Source of the DNA: CAYHGV01 sp964356135
Lineage (GTDB): Bacteria; Hydrothermota; Tepidihabitantia; CAYHGV01
Assembly (NCBI GenBank): GCA_964356135.1
Contig: CAYHGV010000037.1
Location: 1 to 26,025, forward strand
Reading direction: 5' to 3'
DNA: 26,025 bases
This document shows, piece by piece, positions 7,461 through 15,025 of the stretch. How positions within the stretch are numbered: the first letter of the stretch is position 1; the number at the start of each line of letters is the position of its first letter. Made by a program: the position numbers and the translations under genes. The notes beneath the pieces are model-generated. The model did no database searches. It saw only the letters and a program-made list of their open reading frames with translations, and had not been told where the DNA came from.

Positions 7461-7699
7461 ACAAAGAAAACCATTTAAAGGTAGTATTAAAATATAACTT
7501 GATTAACCTTTGTGTCCTTTGTGCTCTTTGTGGTAAGATTTTTCTACAATGATTCTATTCAATAAATCCAGATTGAACCACAAAGGACACGAAGAGCACA
7601 AAGAAAACAATTTAATGGTAGTATTAAAACATAACTTATCAACCTTTGTGTCCTTTGTGCGCTTTGTGGTAAGATTATTTTATTATGATTCTATCCAAT
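7461..7699 (+). repeat. Tandem duplication of a roughly 100-base block including the kinase-helicase start
   Basis: Copy 1 is 7461-7563 and copy 2 is 7598-7699, nearly nine in ten positions alike by eye. Each has an AAAGAAAAC start, a GGTAGTATTAAAA core, CTTTGTG phrases, GTGGTAAGAT and ATGATTCTAT.CAAT. In copy 2 this ATG is the start of the 890-residue gene (7685). In copy 1 it is a dead duplicate at 7549. A third, inverted copy of the core lies at 11979-12043. Confidence 0.8.
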
Positions 7700-10357
7700 C
7701 TCGGTAAATACCGGACCATAAAATGGTTGGGCGGAGGCCAGTTCGGCGATGTCTACCTGGTGTTCGATACCATCCTGGAAAAAGAGTTCGCTCTCAAGGT
7801 CGCCCGGATGCGGAACAAAGATATCGTCATGCTCAAAGACGAGGCAAAGCTCTTAGCCTCCCTGGAACATAAGCATATCGTCCGGTTTTATAACATCGAT
7901 GCGATTGAGGGTAAATTTATCCTGGTAATGGAATACGTCCCGGGCCGTTCGCTCCGGACGATGCTCAGCGAAGGTAAACTCGACCTGCCCCAGGCGCTTT
8001 CGCTCGTCCGCCAGACCGTAGTCGCGGTTGCCTATGCCCACGAGCAGCAGATCATCCACCGAGACTTGAAACCGGAGAATATCCTGGTGACCGATGAAGG
8101 AATCGTCAAAGTAACCGATTTTGGCCTTGCCCGGTTCATTAAACCGGGCAGCCTCTCGGCTTCGATCGCCGGCACTCCTATTTATATGGCGCCCGAGGCA
8201 TGGAAAGGAAAGTTCCTTCCCCAGTCAGATATCTACAGCCTGGGCGCGATTATCTATGAAATGCTGACCGGCAGGCCGCCGTTCCTCGCGGAGAGCCTGG
8301 AAGATATAAGGAAAATGGTCTTTAAACGAACCCCGGTAATGCCGGCGGTCCTCAATCCCAAGGTCCCGGCATTCCTGGGGAAACTCATCCTCGACTGTCT
8401 CGATAAAAACTTCAATAATCGACCTTCGGCAGCTTCGATTCACGAGCAGCTCACTCGAGAAAAAAAGGGTATCAAAATTGAACCGCTAACACTAACGGCA
8501 GAAGCCAAACCGTCCGGACTCAACTTAAGCCCCCAAGAAAAAGAGATCATAGAATCCACCGCTCCCCGGATTCTCGTCCTCGGCGCTGCCGGCACCGGTA
8601 AAACCACGACCCTGGTCTACAAGGTCTACCATGCGATCCGGCGCGAGAAAATCGACCCGGCTCATATTTTAGTCGCGACTTTTACCAAGAAAGCTGCCGC
8701 CGATGTTCGCAGCCGCTTGGAACGACTGCTCGGAGGAGAGATACGCGAACTCTGGCTCGATACCACCCACACCATCGGCTATCGGATTTTGAAACGGGAC
8801 ATCGGCCGTTTCGACCGGTCCGAAGATTTTGAGATTATCGAACCGAAATCCAGAAACTTCCGCTTCATCGTGCCCGGCTTCGGGTTTGAAAAACTCCGTT
8901 TGATCTTCGACAAAATCGGCACCTATAAATCGAATCTCCTGTCGCCCGAAGAAGTTGCCGCCAGAGGTCCCACCACCTGGGACAAGGTTTGTGCCGAGGT
9001 CTACAAGAAATACGTCGAGCGGCTCAAAGAAAAAAACCGGTTGGACTTTGATGACCTCGTCTATTACCCGGTAAAACTGCTGGAAGAGCACGAGGACCTG
9101 CGGGAATATTACGGAAAGAAATTTTCCTATGTCTTCGTCGACGAACTCCAGGATTTAACCCTCGCCCAGTACCGGCTGCTCCAGCTCCTCGCCTCCTACC
9201 ATAACACCATTTTCCTGACCGGCGATGAAGACCAGTCAATCTATGGCTGGCGGGGTGCAAAAAAAGAGCTCGTCTTCGATGTTCAAAAAGACTTTACCGA
9301 TATGAAAGTATTTCTGCTGACGAGGAATTTTCGCCTGCCGGAAAAAATTCTCAATGTCGCACAGAATCTCATTGCCCAGAACAAAAACCGCACCCCGACC
9401 GAAACCATCACCGTCAAAGAAGGGGAGGGCCAGGTCGAGCTCTACAGTGCCGAGACGGTAGACGATGAAGCCTTTTTTGTCTCGGAGACAATTGCGAGCC
9501 TGGTGACCAAAAACCACAAGCAGTATAGCGACATCGGCGTCTTGTATCGTTTAAATTCCCAATCCCGCTCCCTCGAAGAAACACTGGCTCAATTTCGGAT
9601 TCCTTATAATCTGATCGGCGGAGAACGATTTTACGAACGCGATGAAGTAAAGCATCTGGTCGACCTGCTTGCCGGAATCAAGCAGGATACGCTCGAACTG
9701 GCTTTGCCGGCTTTGCACTGGCTCTTCCGGCTTAAGACCACCGCTTCTCTGCGTTCACGCAAAACCCTGGCACCCTATTTCCAGACCACTGACGGCCAGT
9801 GGACACTCGCGCCTGCCCAGCGGGTCCTGGACCCGAAGCGGATTACCAAAACCCTCACCGCACTCAACGCGATCAAAAACGACCTCGAAAATTTCTCCCC
9901 TCATGAGATTTTAGAGATTCTGCTCGGGCAGTCCGGTTTTGTCGAGCGATTAAAGCGCGCCGCCGACCCGTCGGCGTTCAATCGGATTCAGAATATCGAA
10001 GAACTCTTAACCGCCGCCCGGAAATTCAACCGGGGTGAGGTCGGGATGTTTTTGGAACACTTAGCCCTTTTAGAGAATCTCGAGTTGGTCGACTGGGGCA
10101 AAAATGCCGTCAAGCTTCTGACCGTTCATTCGGCGAAAGGTTTGGAGTTTCCGGTCGTATTCCTGGTTGGAATGACGGAAGGGGTTTTTCCGCTCGTTAA
10201 AAATCTTGCCGACAACCGAAATTTGGAGGAGGAACGCCGGCTGTGCTTTGTCGCGATAACCCGGACGGTCGAGCGGCTGTATGTCTCGTATCCCAAATAC
10301 CGAGCCAATCGCCCGGCTGAGATTTCGAGGTTTATTCCTGAGATGTTGGGGATGTAA
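7685..10357 (+). CDS. Ser/Thr protein kinase fused to UvrD/Rep-type SF1 helicase
   Basis: An 890-residue protein with two complete enzymes in one uninterrupted frame. Residues 8-258 form a Hanks-type kinase: Gly loop GGGQFGDV (16-23), FALKV with Lys38, Glu53 in helix C, HRDLKPEN (125-132, Asp127), DFG (145-147) and APE (169-171). After a linker, residues 280-890 form a UvrD-family helicase: Walker A GAAGTGKT (300-307), motif Ia ATFTKKAAADV, Walker B VFVDELQD (483-490), motif III TGDEDQSIYGWRGA (512-525), motif IV RNFR (547-550), motif V TVHSAKGLEFPVVFL (813-827) and motif VI RRLCFVAITR (851-860). All catalytic residues are present on both sides. The helicase half is somewhat shorter than stand-alone UvrD. 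No transmembrane helix separates the domains, so this is a cytoplasmic DNA-directed enzyme under kinase input, or one that phosphorylates partners at DNA damage. No clear ribosome site precedes ATG 7685, which sits in a duplicated repeat. Confidence 0.93.
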   Translation: MILSNLGKYRTIKWLGGGQFGDVYLVFDTILEKEFALKVARMRNKDIVMLKDEAKLLASLEHKHIVRFYNIDAIEGKFILVMEYVPGRSLRTMLSEGKLDLPQALSLVRQTVVAVAYAHEQQIIHRDLKPENILVTDEGIVKVTDFGLARFIKPGSLSASIAGTPIYMAPEAWKGKFLPQSDIYSLGAIIYEMLTGRPPFLAESLEDIRKMVFKRTPVMPAVLNPKVPAFLGKLILDCLDKNFNNRPSAASIHEQLTREKKGIKIEPLTLTAEAKPSGLNLSPQEKEIIESTAPRILVLGAAGTGKTTTLVYKVYHAIRREKIDPAHILVATFTKKAAADVRSRLERLLGGEIRELWLDTTHTIGYRILKRDIGRFDRSEDFEIIEPKSRNFRFIVPGFGFEKLRLIFDKIGTYKSNLLSPEEVAARGPTTWDKVCAEVYKKYVERLKEKNRLDFDDLVYYPVKLLEEHEDLREYYGKKFSYVFVDELQDLTLAQYRLLQLLASYHNTIFLTGDEDQSIYGWRGAKKELVFDVQKDFTDMKVFLLTRNFRLPEKILNVAQNLIAQNKNRTPTETITVKEGEGQVELYSAETVDDEAFFVSETIASLVTKNHKQYSDIGVLYRLNSQSRSLEETLAQFRIPYNLIGGERFYERDEVKHLVDLLAGIKQDTLELALPALHWLFRLKTTASLRSRKTLAPYFQTTDGQWTLAPAQRVLDPKRITKTLTALNAIKNDLENFSPHEILEILLGQSGFVERLKRAADPSAFNRIQNIEELLTAARKFNRGEVGMFLEHLALLENLELVDWGKNAVKLLTVHSAKGLEFPVVFLVGMTEGVFPLVKNLADNRNLEEERRLCFVAITRTVERLYVSYPKYRANRPAEISRFIPEMLGM

Positions 10358-10842
10358 CAAATACAATGCAAAATGAAAAATGTGGAAAGCGTAACGGGTA
10401 AGGCGTAAGACGTAAAGCGAAAAAAATAATGTAAAATGATAAATAGGTGCGAATTTTTGTAGCGGTCGGCTTTATCCGACTCGGCTTTATCCGACAATAT
10501 CCCCTCATTTTCTCGAATGATTGCGAATAAAAAAACCCAACAGAGAACTTCTCTGAAGGTGTCATTGCGTTATGCGCCGAGTCAAATTTTCTATCTTCTC
10601 CTCTGCTCCTCCGCTCCTCAGCCCTCGCTCCTCACTGCTCACACCTTCAGTGTCCCTTCGTGTGTGCCTCGTCTCGTCGGCTCTTTCCGAGCCGCGGCGA
10701 ATTCGTGCCCCGTTCGTGGCCATTCGTGGTTATATTAGTTATAGTATGGCCGTAGCGGTCGGATTCACCGACTGCCGTTTATCGTTCAGGTAGTCGGCTT
10801 TATCCGGCTACAATTGCCCAGTACAAAATGTAAAATGAAAAC
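10358..10842. repeat. Repeat-packed spacer downstream of the kinase-helicase gene
   Basis: No gene is supported here. In order: TTTTGCA/GCAAAATG words and GCGTAA words (10366-10440); a GTAG-headed GTCGGCTTTATCCGAC palindrome (10459-10480); CTCCTC/GCTCCTC words (10597-10645); a CGGCTC/GAGCCG hairpin with TTCGTG words (about 10677-10735); two more GTAG-headed palindromes (10752-10772 and 10790-10811); and another AAAATG phrase (to 10842). Open frames through this stretch are translations of repeats. Confidence 0.75.
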
Positions 10843-10860
10843 ACGGAGCTTGTTTAAAAA

Positions 10861-11006
10861 TGTCATTGCGCGGAGGTCCGCTTTTGCGAAACGACGAAGC
10901 AATCTCATAAAATATTTTGTAAATACTGAGATTACCACACTCCTGGAGTTTACCCCTTCGGGCTGAGTGAAGAGAGGAGATTGCTTCGCTAACGCTCGCA
11001 ATGACA
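10861..11006. repeat. 146-base inverted-repeat element of TCATTGCG...GAAGCAATCTC type
   Basis: The left end begins TGTCATTGCG and the right end closes with CGCAATGACA. Inside, GACGAAGCAATCTCA (from about 10892) pairs with GAGATTGCTTCG (from 10977). Palindromes of this kind are scattered through many bacterial genomes as non-coding repeats. There is no transposase inside. Confidence 0.75.
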
Positions 11007-11132
11007 GCGTCTCCCGAAGGGTCGGGTCTTCGACGAAACGAGACGAAGGAGTCGTGGTTCCACTCCGTTCACCTATGTCGCGTCCATGTTGTAATTTGGA
11101 CGCGCCGCATAACGCAAGGACTAAAAGGACTT

Positions 11133-11195
11133 ATGGAACAAGAACAACATACCGGCTTGACGAACTGGAAAATTGCGGTTATCATGTCGGGATGA
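11133..11195 (+). CDS. Possible 20-codon leader peptide overlapping nadE
   Basis: A short frame (MEQEQHTGLTNWKIAVIMSG) begins at ATG 11133 after AAAGGA, with a tight spacing of three bases. It ends in a TGA that overlaps the nadE start as ATGA. The nadE start itself has no good ribosome site, so coupled translation from this mini-frame would explain its expression. There is no homology support, and it may be chance. Confidence 0.25.
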   Translation: MEQEQHTGLTNWKIAVIMSG

Positions 11196-11914
11196 AACTC
11201 AAAGAAAGGATCATCGCCTGGATAAAACGAGAAGTTAAAAAAACCGGCAGGAACGGCGGGGTTTTTGGGCTTTCGGGCGGATTGGATTCGGCGGTAATCG
11301 GGGTTTTGTGTAAAGAAGCATTAGGCGATAATGCGCTGGCGTTGATTTTGCCGTGCGACAGCCGGAAAGAGGATGTTGACCATGCCCGGCTGGTGGCAGA
11401 ACGCTTCCAGATTCAGAATGTCACCATCGACCTGACCCGGGTTTATAAAAACTTTTTATCAATCATGCCCGAAGCCAACCAGGTCGCGGAAGCCAATCTC
11501 AAGCCGCGGCTGCGGATGGTGGCACTGTACTATTATGCCAATAATCTCAATTACCTGGTGGTCGGAACCGGCAATAAGAGTGAAATCTCTACCGGTTATT
11601 TTACCAAATTTGGGGATGGCGCCTGCGACCTTTTGCCGCTCGGCGGATTATATAAAACCGAGGTTCAAAAACTGGCTTGGCGACTCGGTATCCCGGACGA
11701 AATTATCAAAAAACCGCCGTCCGCCGGATTATGGGAAGGACAGACCGACGAAGGTGAAATGGGGATCAGCTATGAGAAACTGGATAAGATTTTAGCCGGC
11801 TTAGAGCACGGTAAACATCTCAAAGGTGTACCGAAAGGCGCGGCGGCAAAAGTAAAAATAAGAATGAAATGTTCCGCCCACAAGCAGCGACTGCCGAAAA
11901 TTTTTAAGCGGTAA
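11192..11914 (+). CDS. nadE: NH3-dependent NAD+ synthetase
   Basis: A 240-residue ATP-pyrophosphatase that amidates deamido-NAD+ to NAD+, the last step of NAD synthesis. Signature blocks are present: the PP-loop LSGGLDSA (27-34), LPCDSRKEDVDHA (53-65), VVGTGNKSEISTGYFTKFGDG (about 123-143), LLPLGGLYKTEV (147-158) and KPPSAGLWEGQTDEGEMG (174-191). The length fits the short form without an N-terminal glutaminase domain, so ammonia is the expected nitrogen source. The frame is open upstream to 10967, but that part is translated repeat, so ATG 11192 is the sensible start. It ends 341 bases before a convergent nitrilase-family gene. Confidence 0.93.
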   Translation: MKLKERIIAWIKREVKKTGRNGGVFGLSGGLDSAVIGVLCKEALGDNALALILPCDSRKEDVDHARLVAERFQIQNVTIDLTRVYKNFLSIMPEANQVAEANLKPRLRMVALYYYANNLNYLVVGTGNKSEISTGYFTKFGDGACDLLPLGGLYKTEVQKLAWRLGIPDEIIKKPPSAGLWEGQTDEGEMGISYEKLDKILAGLEHGKHLKGVPKGAAAKVKIRMKCSAHKQRLPKIFKR

Positions 11915-11978
11915 CCTTCCACCGCCCCAATTCTCACACCTTATGGATTTATTAAATCGGCTTATTACAGAAAATTTT

Positions 11979-12043
11979 TACCACAAAGGACACAAAGGTT
12001 GATAAGTTATATTTTAATATTACCTTAAAATGGCTTTCTTTGT
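11979..12043 (-). repeat. Third copy of the kinase-leader repeat core (inverted)
   Basis: Read on the minus strand, this stretch gives the CCATTTTAAGGTAATATTAAA core, ATAACTTATCAACC and the CTTTGTGTCCTTTGTGGTAA phrase. These match, by eye and with a few differences, the blocks at 7461-7563 and 7598-7699. Confidence 0.75.
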
Positions 12044-12055
12044 GTGCTTGGTGTG

Positions 12056-12146
12056 CCCCATTAGATACCATTATATTAATAAATCGGACATCTGATGGGG
12101 AACTTCTTGCCCCGTTAGATAATTCCTGCTGCAGCATCTAACGGGG
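12056..12146. repeat. Two tandem hairpins with matching stem changes in the nadE-nitrilase spacer
   Basis: Hairpin A (12056-12066 with 12090-12100) has stem CCCCATTAGAT with one wobble position. Hairpin B (12110-12120 with 12136-12146) has the perfect stem CCCCGTTAGAT/ATCTAACGGGG, with a 15-base loop containing CTGCTGCAG. The A to G change in the left arm of B is matched by T to C in the right arm. The convergent spacer 11915-12255 otherwise contains only CTTTGTG and TCTGTG phrases. Confidence 0.8.
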
Positions 12147-12255
12147 TGAATGGTTCAATCTCGATTTATTGAATCGAATTAGTTTGACTAATCTGCGTTT
12201 ATCTGTGGTTAAAATTCTTTGTGCTCTTTGTGTCCTTTGTGGTTCAAATTTTATT

Positions 12256-13047
12256 TTATGAAAGTTCGTATAAATCGGTTCTACGGTCTAAAAAAAGATC
12301 ATTGAGCTCGGTAACTTTTTTGTTATCGGCTTCTGCCGGGTCAATCTCAATGATTTTCAGGGCCTCGCCGGCTGGAGCAGCCCGGAACAAAACCTCGCCT
12401 TTCGGATTGACGATCTGGCTTTCGCCGGTAAAACTGATTTTTTTATTCCCCCGCTCTTCGACCCCGAACCGGTTGGCGGTAACAAAAAAGACCCGGTTCT
12501 CGATTGCCCGGGTTCGAGGCACCTCCCGACCGTAGACCGGTAAAACCAGATTTGCCGGATGGCAGATGACCTGGGCGCCTTTCAGGGCTAACGTCCTCGT
12601 CGCTTCGGGGAAAATATAATCGAAGCAGATGAGCATCCCGATCTTTGCCTGCCCGATGTCATACACCAAAAGGGGAGTGTCGCCCGGCGTAAAAATGCAT
12701 TTTTCTTCCCGAAAGAGATGCGCTTTCCGGTAAACCGCAAAACCACCATCCGGACGCACGAGGACCGCTGAATTATAGCAATGACTTCGAGCGCGCTCGG
12801 CGATTCCGGCAACGATCGAAAAATTATTATTTTTAGCCGCGACCACTAATCGCTCGGTCGTTTCTCCGGGAATCGGTTCGGCAAAACCATTCAGTTCTTC
12901 GTAAGATAAAAACAGGTAGCCGGTAGTAAAAAGCTCCGGCAGGACAATTAAATCCGCTTCTGCGTTGTGCAGTAGTTTTTCAACCCGGGATAAGTTTTGT
13001 TCTTTTTGACCGAATTCAGGCGAAAACTGTAATACTCCAATCTTCAT
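12256..13047 (-). CDS. Nitrilase/omega-amidase superfamily C-N hydrolase
   Basis: A 263-residue carbon-nitrogen hydrolase with the full catalytic triad: Glu38 in LPELFTTGY, Lys108 in YRKAHLF and Cys141 in LICFDYIFPE. Later blocks (a CHPANLVLPVYG stretch, RAIENRVFFVTANR, GESQIVNPKGEVL) also fit the superfamily. The superfamily cleaves amides, carbamoyl groups or nitriles, and the exact substrate cannot be set from these motifs. Similarity to carbamoylputrescine-amidase or omega-amidase types is general only. No signal peptide. It lies convergent to nadE. In glutamine-dependent NAD synthetases a domain of this fold supplies ammonia, but the opposite orientation argues against a simple split subunit. 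No strong ribosome site is seen before ATG 13047. Confidence 0.88.
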   Translation of the reverse strand: MKIGVLQFSPEFGQKEQNLSRVEKLLHNAEADLIVLPELFTTGYLFLSYEELNGFAEPIPGETTERLVVAAKNNNFSIVAGIAERARSHCYNSAVLVRPDGGFAVYRKAHLFREEKCIFTPGDTPLLVYDIGQAKIGMLICFDYIFPEATRTLALKGAQVICHPANLVLPVYGREVPRTRAIENRVFFVTANRFGVEERGNKKISFTGESQIVNPKGEVLFRAAPAGEALKIIEIDPAEADNKKVTELNDLFLDRRTDLYELS

Positions 13048-13111
13048 ACTCGTTTACTCGTCGATAACGGGAAAATCGTCCTCTTTCTGTTGTCTACCCC
13101 GGGCGGAAAAA

Positions 13112-13284
13112 TGAGATTCCTCGCTACCGCTCGGAATGAAAGAACCTAAAAATGAGCTGGAAAAACGGAGGCGTTCGCAATGGCAGGAATGTAAGTTGCT
13201 GGCTGACTTCACAATCCGCGTTGATCCGTGTCAAGCACCTCGTTTCGAGGCGAATCTGCGTCAATCCGTGTAAATCCGTGTTTC
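13112..13284. repeat. Repeat-rich spacer: partial GAGATTC element and TCCGTG phrases with nested CCTCG hairpin
   Basis: The stretch 13111-13134 resembles one arm of the TGAGATTC-type palindrome. At 13211-13284 TCCGCG/TCCGTG words run in series and are interrupted by a CCTCG-TTT-CGAGG hairpin (about 13237-13250). Confidence 0.65.
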
Positions 13285-13290
13285 ATTCTT

Positions 13291-14157
13291 TCAAATACCA
13301 AATGTAGTGATGGAAACGATACGCAGAAGCAGTGCGAAATTGAGCAGTACTTTTAAAAAAATGTTCGGCTGGTAGTGCTTCTCATAAAACCGGTACATCC
13401 CAAGACTGTGATAGAACTTTTCGCGTTTGCGGTTCGGTTTGATGCGCTCACCGAGGTGGTGAACGCAGACCGGTTGGGGAAAATACGAGACCTGCCAGCC
13501 GTTTTCTTTGAACCGGTAGCAGAGATCGGTATCCTCAACCATGAAGAAAAAACGCTCGTCGAACCCGCCCACCTCTGCCCATGCCCGTTGCCGGACAAAA
13601 AAGAAAGCACCGCACAAGGCGTCAACTACCTGCGGTTGGGAATAATCCAAATCCGCGCAGAGATAATCCCGAGAAAAGCGGTTATTGGGAAAGACCTTGG
13701 TAAACGGGGCATACCGGCCGAACAGGATGTTGGTATAGGTCGGAAAGCGGCGCACGGTCGGCTGCCGGGAACCGTCGGGGTTGAAAATCAAACCGCTGAG
13801 GGCGCCGCACTCAGGATGCGTCGCCATAAAATCTTCTGCTTTTTTGATCGCACCGTTTACCACCACCGTATCCGGGTTGAGAAACAGGAGAAATTCTCCC
13901 GTCGTCTGCTCGACCCCGATATTGCACGCCCGGGCAAAACCCAGATTTTTATCGTTGATAATATATTTTACATCAGGAAATTGCTTTTGAGCGTTACTAA
14001 TACTACCATCAGTAGAACCGTTATCAACAACGATTATTTCTAACAGGTCTAAAGACCTGTTTCTACGATCGTCGATGGACTTCAAACAGTCAATTAAAAA
14101 ATCGCCAAAATTATAGTTGACGATGATTACCGAAGTCTGAGGAAAAATTTTAACCAC
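13291..14157 (-). CDS. Family 2 glycosyltransferase (rhamnosyltransferase-like)
   Basis: A 288-residue GT-A fold enzyme. It begins SVIIVNYNFGDFL (9-21), then VVDNGSTDGS (43-52), KNLGFARACNIG (70-81), the metal-site equivalent LNPDT (93-97), a GAFFFVRQRAWAEVGGFDE acceptor-side block and FFMVEDTDLCYRFKENGW with the catalytic acidic pair. The C-terminal 25 residues are hydrophobic and may associate with the membrane. Relatives transfer rhamnose or similar sugars in surface polysaccharide or glycan assembly. The best start is GTG 14157, which is part of a TCTGTGGTTAAA repeat phrase and has no clear ribosome site. Residues 31-40 (RRNRSLDLLE) are written by a perfect palindrome of a type also found in the spacers, so this loop is probably a repeat insertion. 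It lies downstream of another glycosyltransferase on the same strand. Confidence 0.9.
   Translation of the reverse strand: MVKIFPQTSVIIVNYNFGDFLIDCLKSIDDRRNRSLDLLEIIVVDNGSTDGSISNAQKQFPDVKYIINDKNLGFARACNIGVEQTTGEFLLFLNPDTVVVNGAIKKAEDFMATHPECGALSGLIFNPDGSRQPTVRRFPTYTNILFGRYAPFTKVFPNNRFSRDYLCADLDYSQPQVVDALCGAFFFVRQRAWAEVGGFDERFFFMVEDTDLCYRFKENGWQVSYFPQPVCVHHLGERIKPNRKREKFYHSLGMYRFYEKHYQPNIFLKVLLNFALLLRIVSITTFGI
14042..14068. repeat. GTAG-headed palindrome inserted in frame in the GT2 gene
   Basis: AACAGGTCT (14042-14050), two bases, then AGACCTGTT (14053-14061) make a perfect 9-bp stem. It is followed by TCTAC (GTAGA on the minus strand), the same head that introduces the spacer palindromes at 2638-2765, 10459-10811 and 24107-24131. 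Confidence 0.7.
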
Positions 14158-14303
14158 AGATTTCGCCTCGAAAACGAGGCGACACAGATCCCCCTCGTAA
14201 TGACGAGGCGGGACACAGATAATATTTCAATAAAATCATGCTAATTCCACACCGATGTTTGTAGCCGGCCAATCCGTGTGTATCTGTGTGCATCTGTGGT
14301 TTA
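14152..14303. repeat. TCTGTG phrase repeat with nested CCTCG hairpins
   Basis: ACCACAGAT, GACACAGAT and complementary ATCTGTG words are interrupted by GCCTCG-AAAA-CGAGGC (near 14166-14181) and CCTCG-TAATGA-CGAGG (near 14194-14209). The left edge supplies the GTG start of the glycosyltransferase gene. Confidence 0.7.
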
Positions 14304-14311
14304 TTTTCAAA

Positions 14312-15025
14312 TCAGGAACGTCGAAGCAGTCGTTCAAACCGGAGACGCCAGCAGAGGAACAGCGCCTGCCAGATAATCCGCCGATTCATCTTCGATGTGC
14401 CCGCCTGCCGTTCGGTAAAAATAATCGGAATCTCTTTGATCTTAAACCCCCGCCGCCAAGCCATAAAATCGATCTCAATCTGGAAGCCGTAGCCATCCGA
14501 CTTTATCCGGTCTAACGCCACCCCCTCCAAAATCTCCCGTTTGTAGCATTTGAAGCCGGAGGTCAAATCCCGAATCGGTGCACCGGTCACAACCCGGGCA
14601 TAGATGTTGGCAAAATAGCTTAATAACAGCCGCTTCATCGGCCAGTTGACCACCGACACCCCGTCCGAATAGCGCGAGCCGATAATCAAATCGTAATGCT
14701 CTAAGCCTTCGATGAAACGCGGCAGGTCATCCGGGGCATGGGAAAAATCGGCATCCATCTCGAAGACGAAATCGTAGCCGTGCTTCAAAGCCCATTTAAA
14801 ACCACAAATATAGGCGGTTCCCAGCCCCAATTTCTTCTCCCGCCGCAGCAAATGAATCCGGGGATTTTTCTTCTGCAGCCACTCGACAATCTCAAAGGTC
14901 TTATCCGGTGAATTATCATCGATCACCAGCACCGATAAATCCTTCGAGACCTTAAGCACCGCACCGATAATCCGCTCGATATTTTCGGCTTCATTGTACG
15001 TGGGAAAAATGACCAGTCCTTTCAC
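14312..15025 (-). CDS. Polyprenol-phosphate mannose synthase-like glycosyltransferase (DPM1 type)
   Basis: A 237-residue family 2 glycosyltransferase of the dolichol-phosphate mannose synthase type: FPTYNEAENI (7-16), VIDDNSPDKT (34-43), LGLGTAYICGF (66-76), the metal-binding MDADFSH (90-96), LIIGSRYSDG and DLTSGFKCYKREIL. Such enzymes move mannose or a related sugar from a GDP- or UDP-donor to a polyprenyl phosphate on the cytoplasmic side, feeding glycan or protein glycosylation. No C-terminal membrane helices are seen, as in the short DPM1 form. The start is GTG 15025, directly abutting the clpX stop with no gap. The AGAAGG site lies inside the end of clpX, so it is probably co-transcribed and coupled. 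Confidence 0.9.
   Translation of the reverse strand: MKGLVIFPTYNEAENIERIIGAVLKVSKDLSVLVIDDNSPDKTFEIVEWLQKKNPRIHLLRREKKLGLGTAYICGFKWALKHGYDFVFEMDADFSHAPDDLPRFIEGLEHYDLIIGSRYSDGVSVVNWPMKRLLLSYFANIYARVVTGAPIRDLTSGFKCYKREILEGVALDRIKSDGYGFQIEIDFMAWRRGFKIKEIPIIFTERQAGTSKMNRRIIWQALFLCWRLRFERLLRRS

Noticed and set aside
10517..11190. Several open frames of 60-75 codons between the kinase-helicase and nadE genes.
   Set aside because: All follow repeat words and palindromes, shift frame at repeat edges, and lack ribosome sites or recognisable domains.
11192..13047. nadE and the nitrilase-fold gene as a split glutamine-dependent NAD synthetase.
   Set aside because: They are convergent and separated by repeat DNA, and the hydrolase is a complete stand-alone enzyme with no NadE-type glutaminase hallmarks that I can point to.
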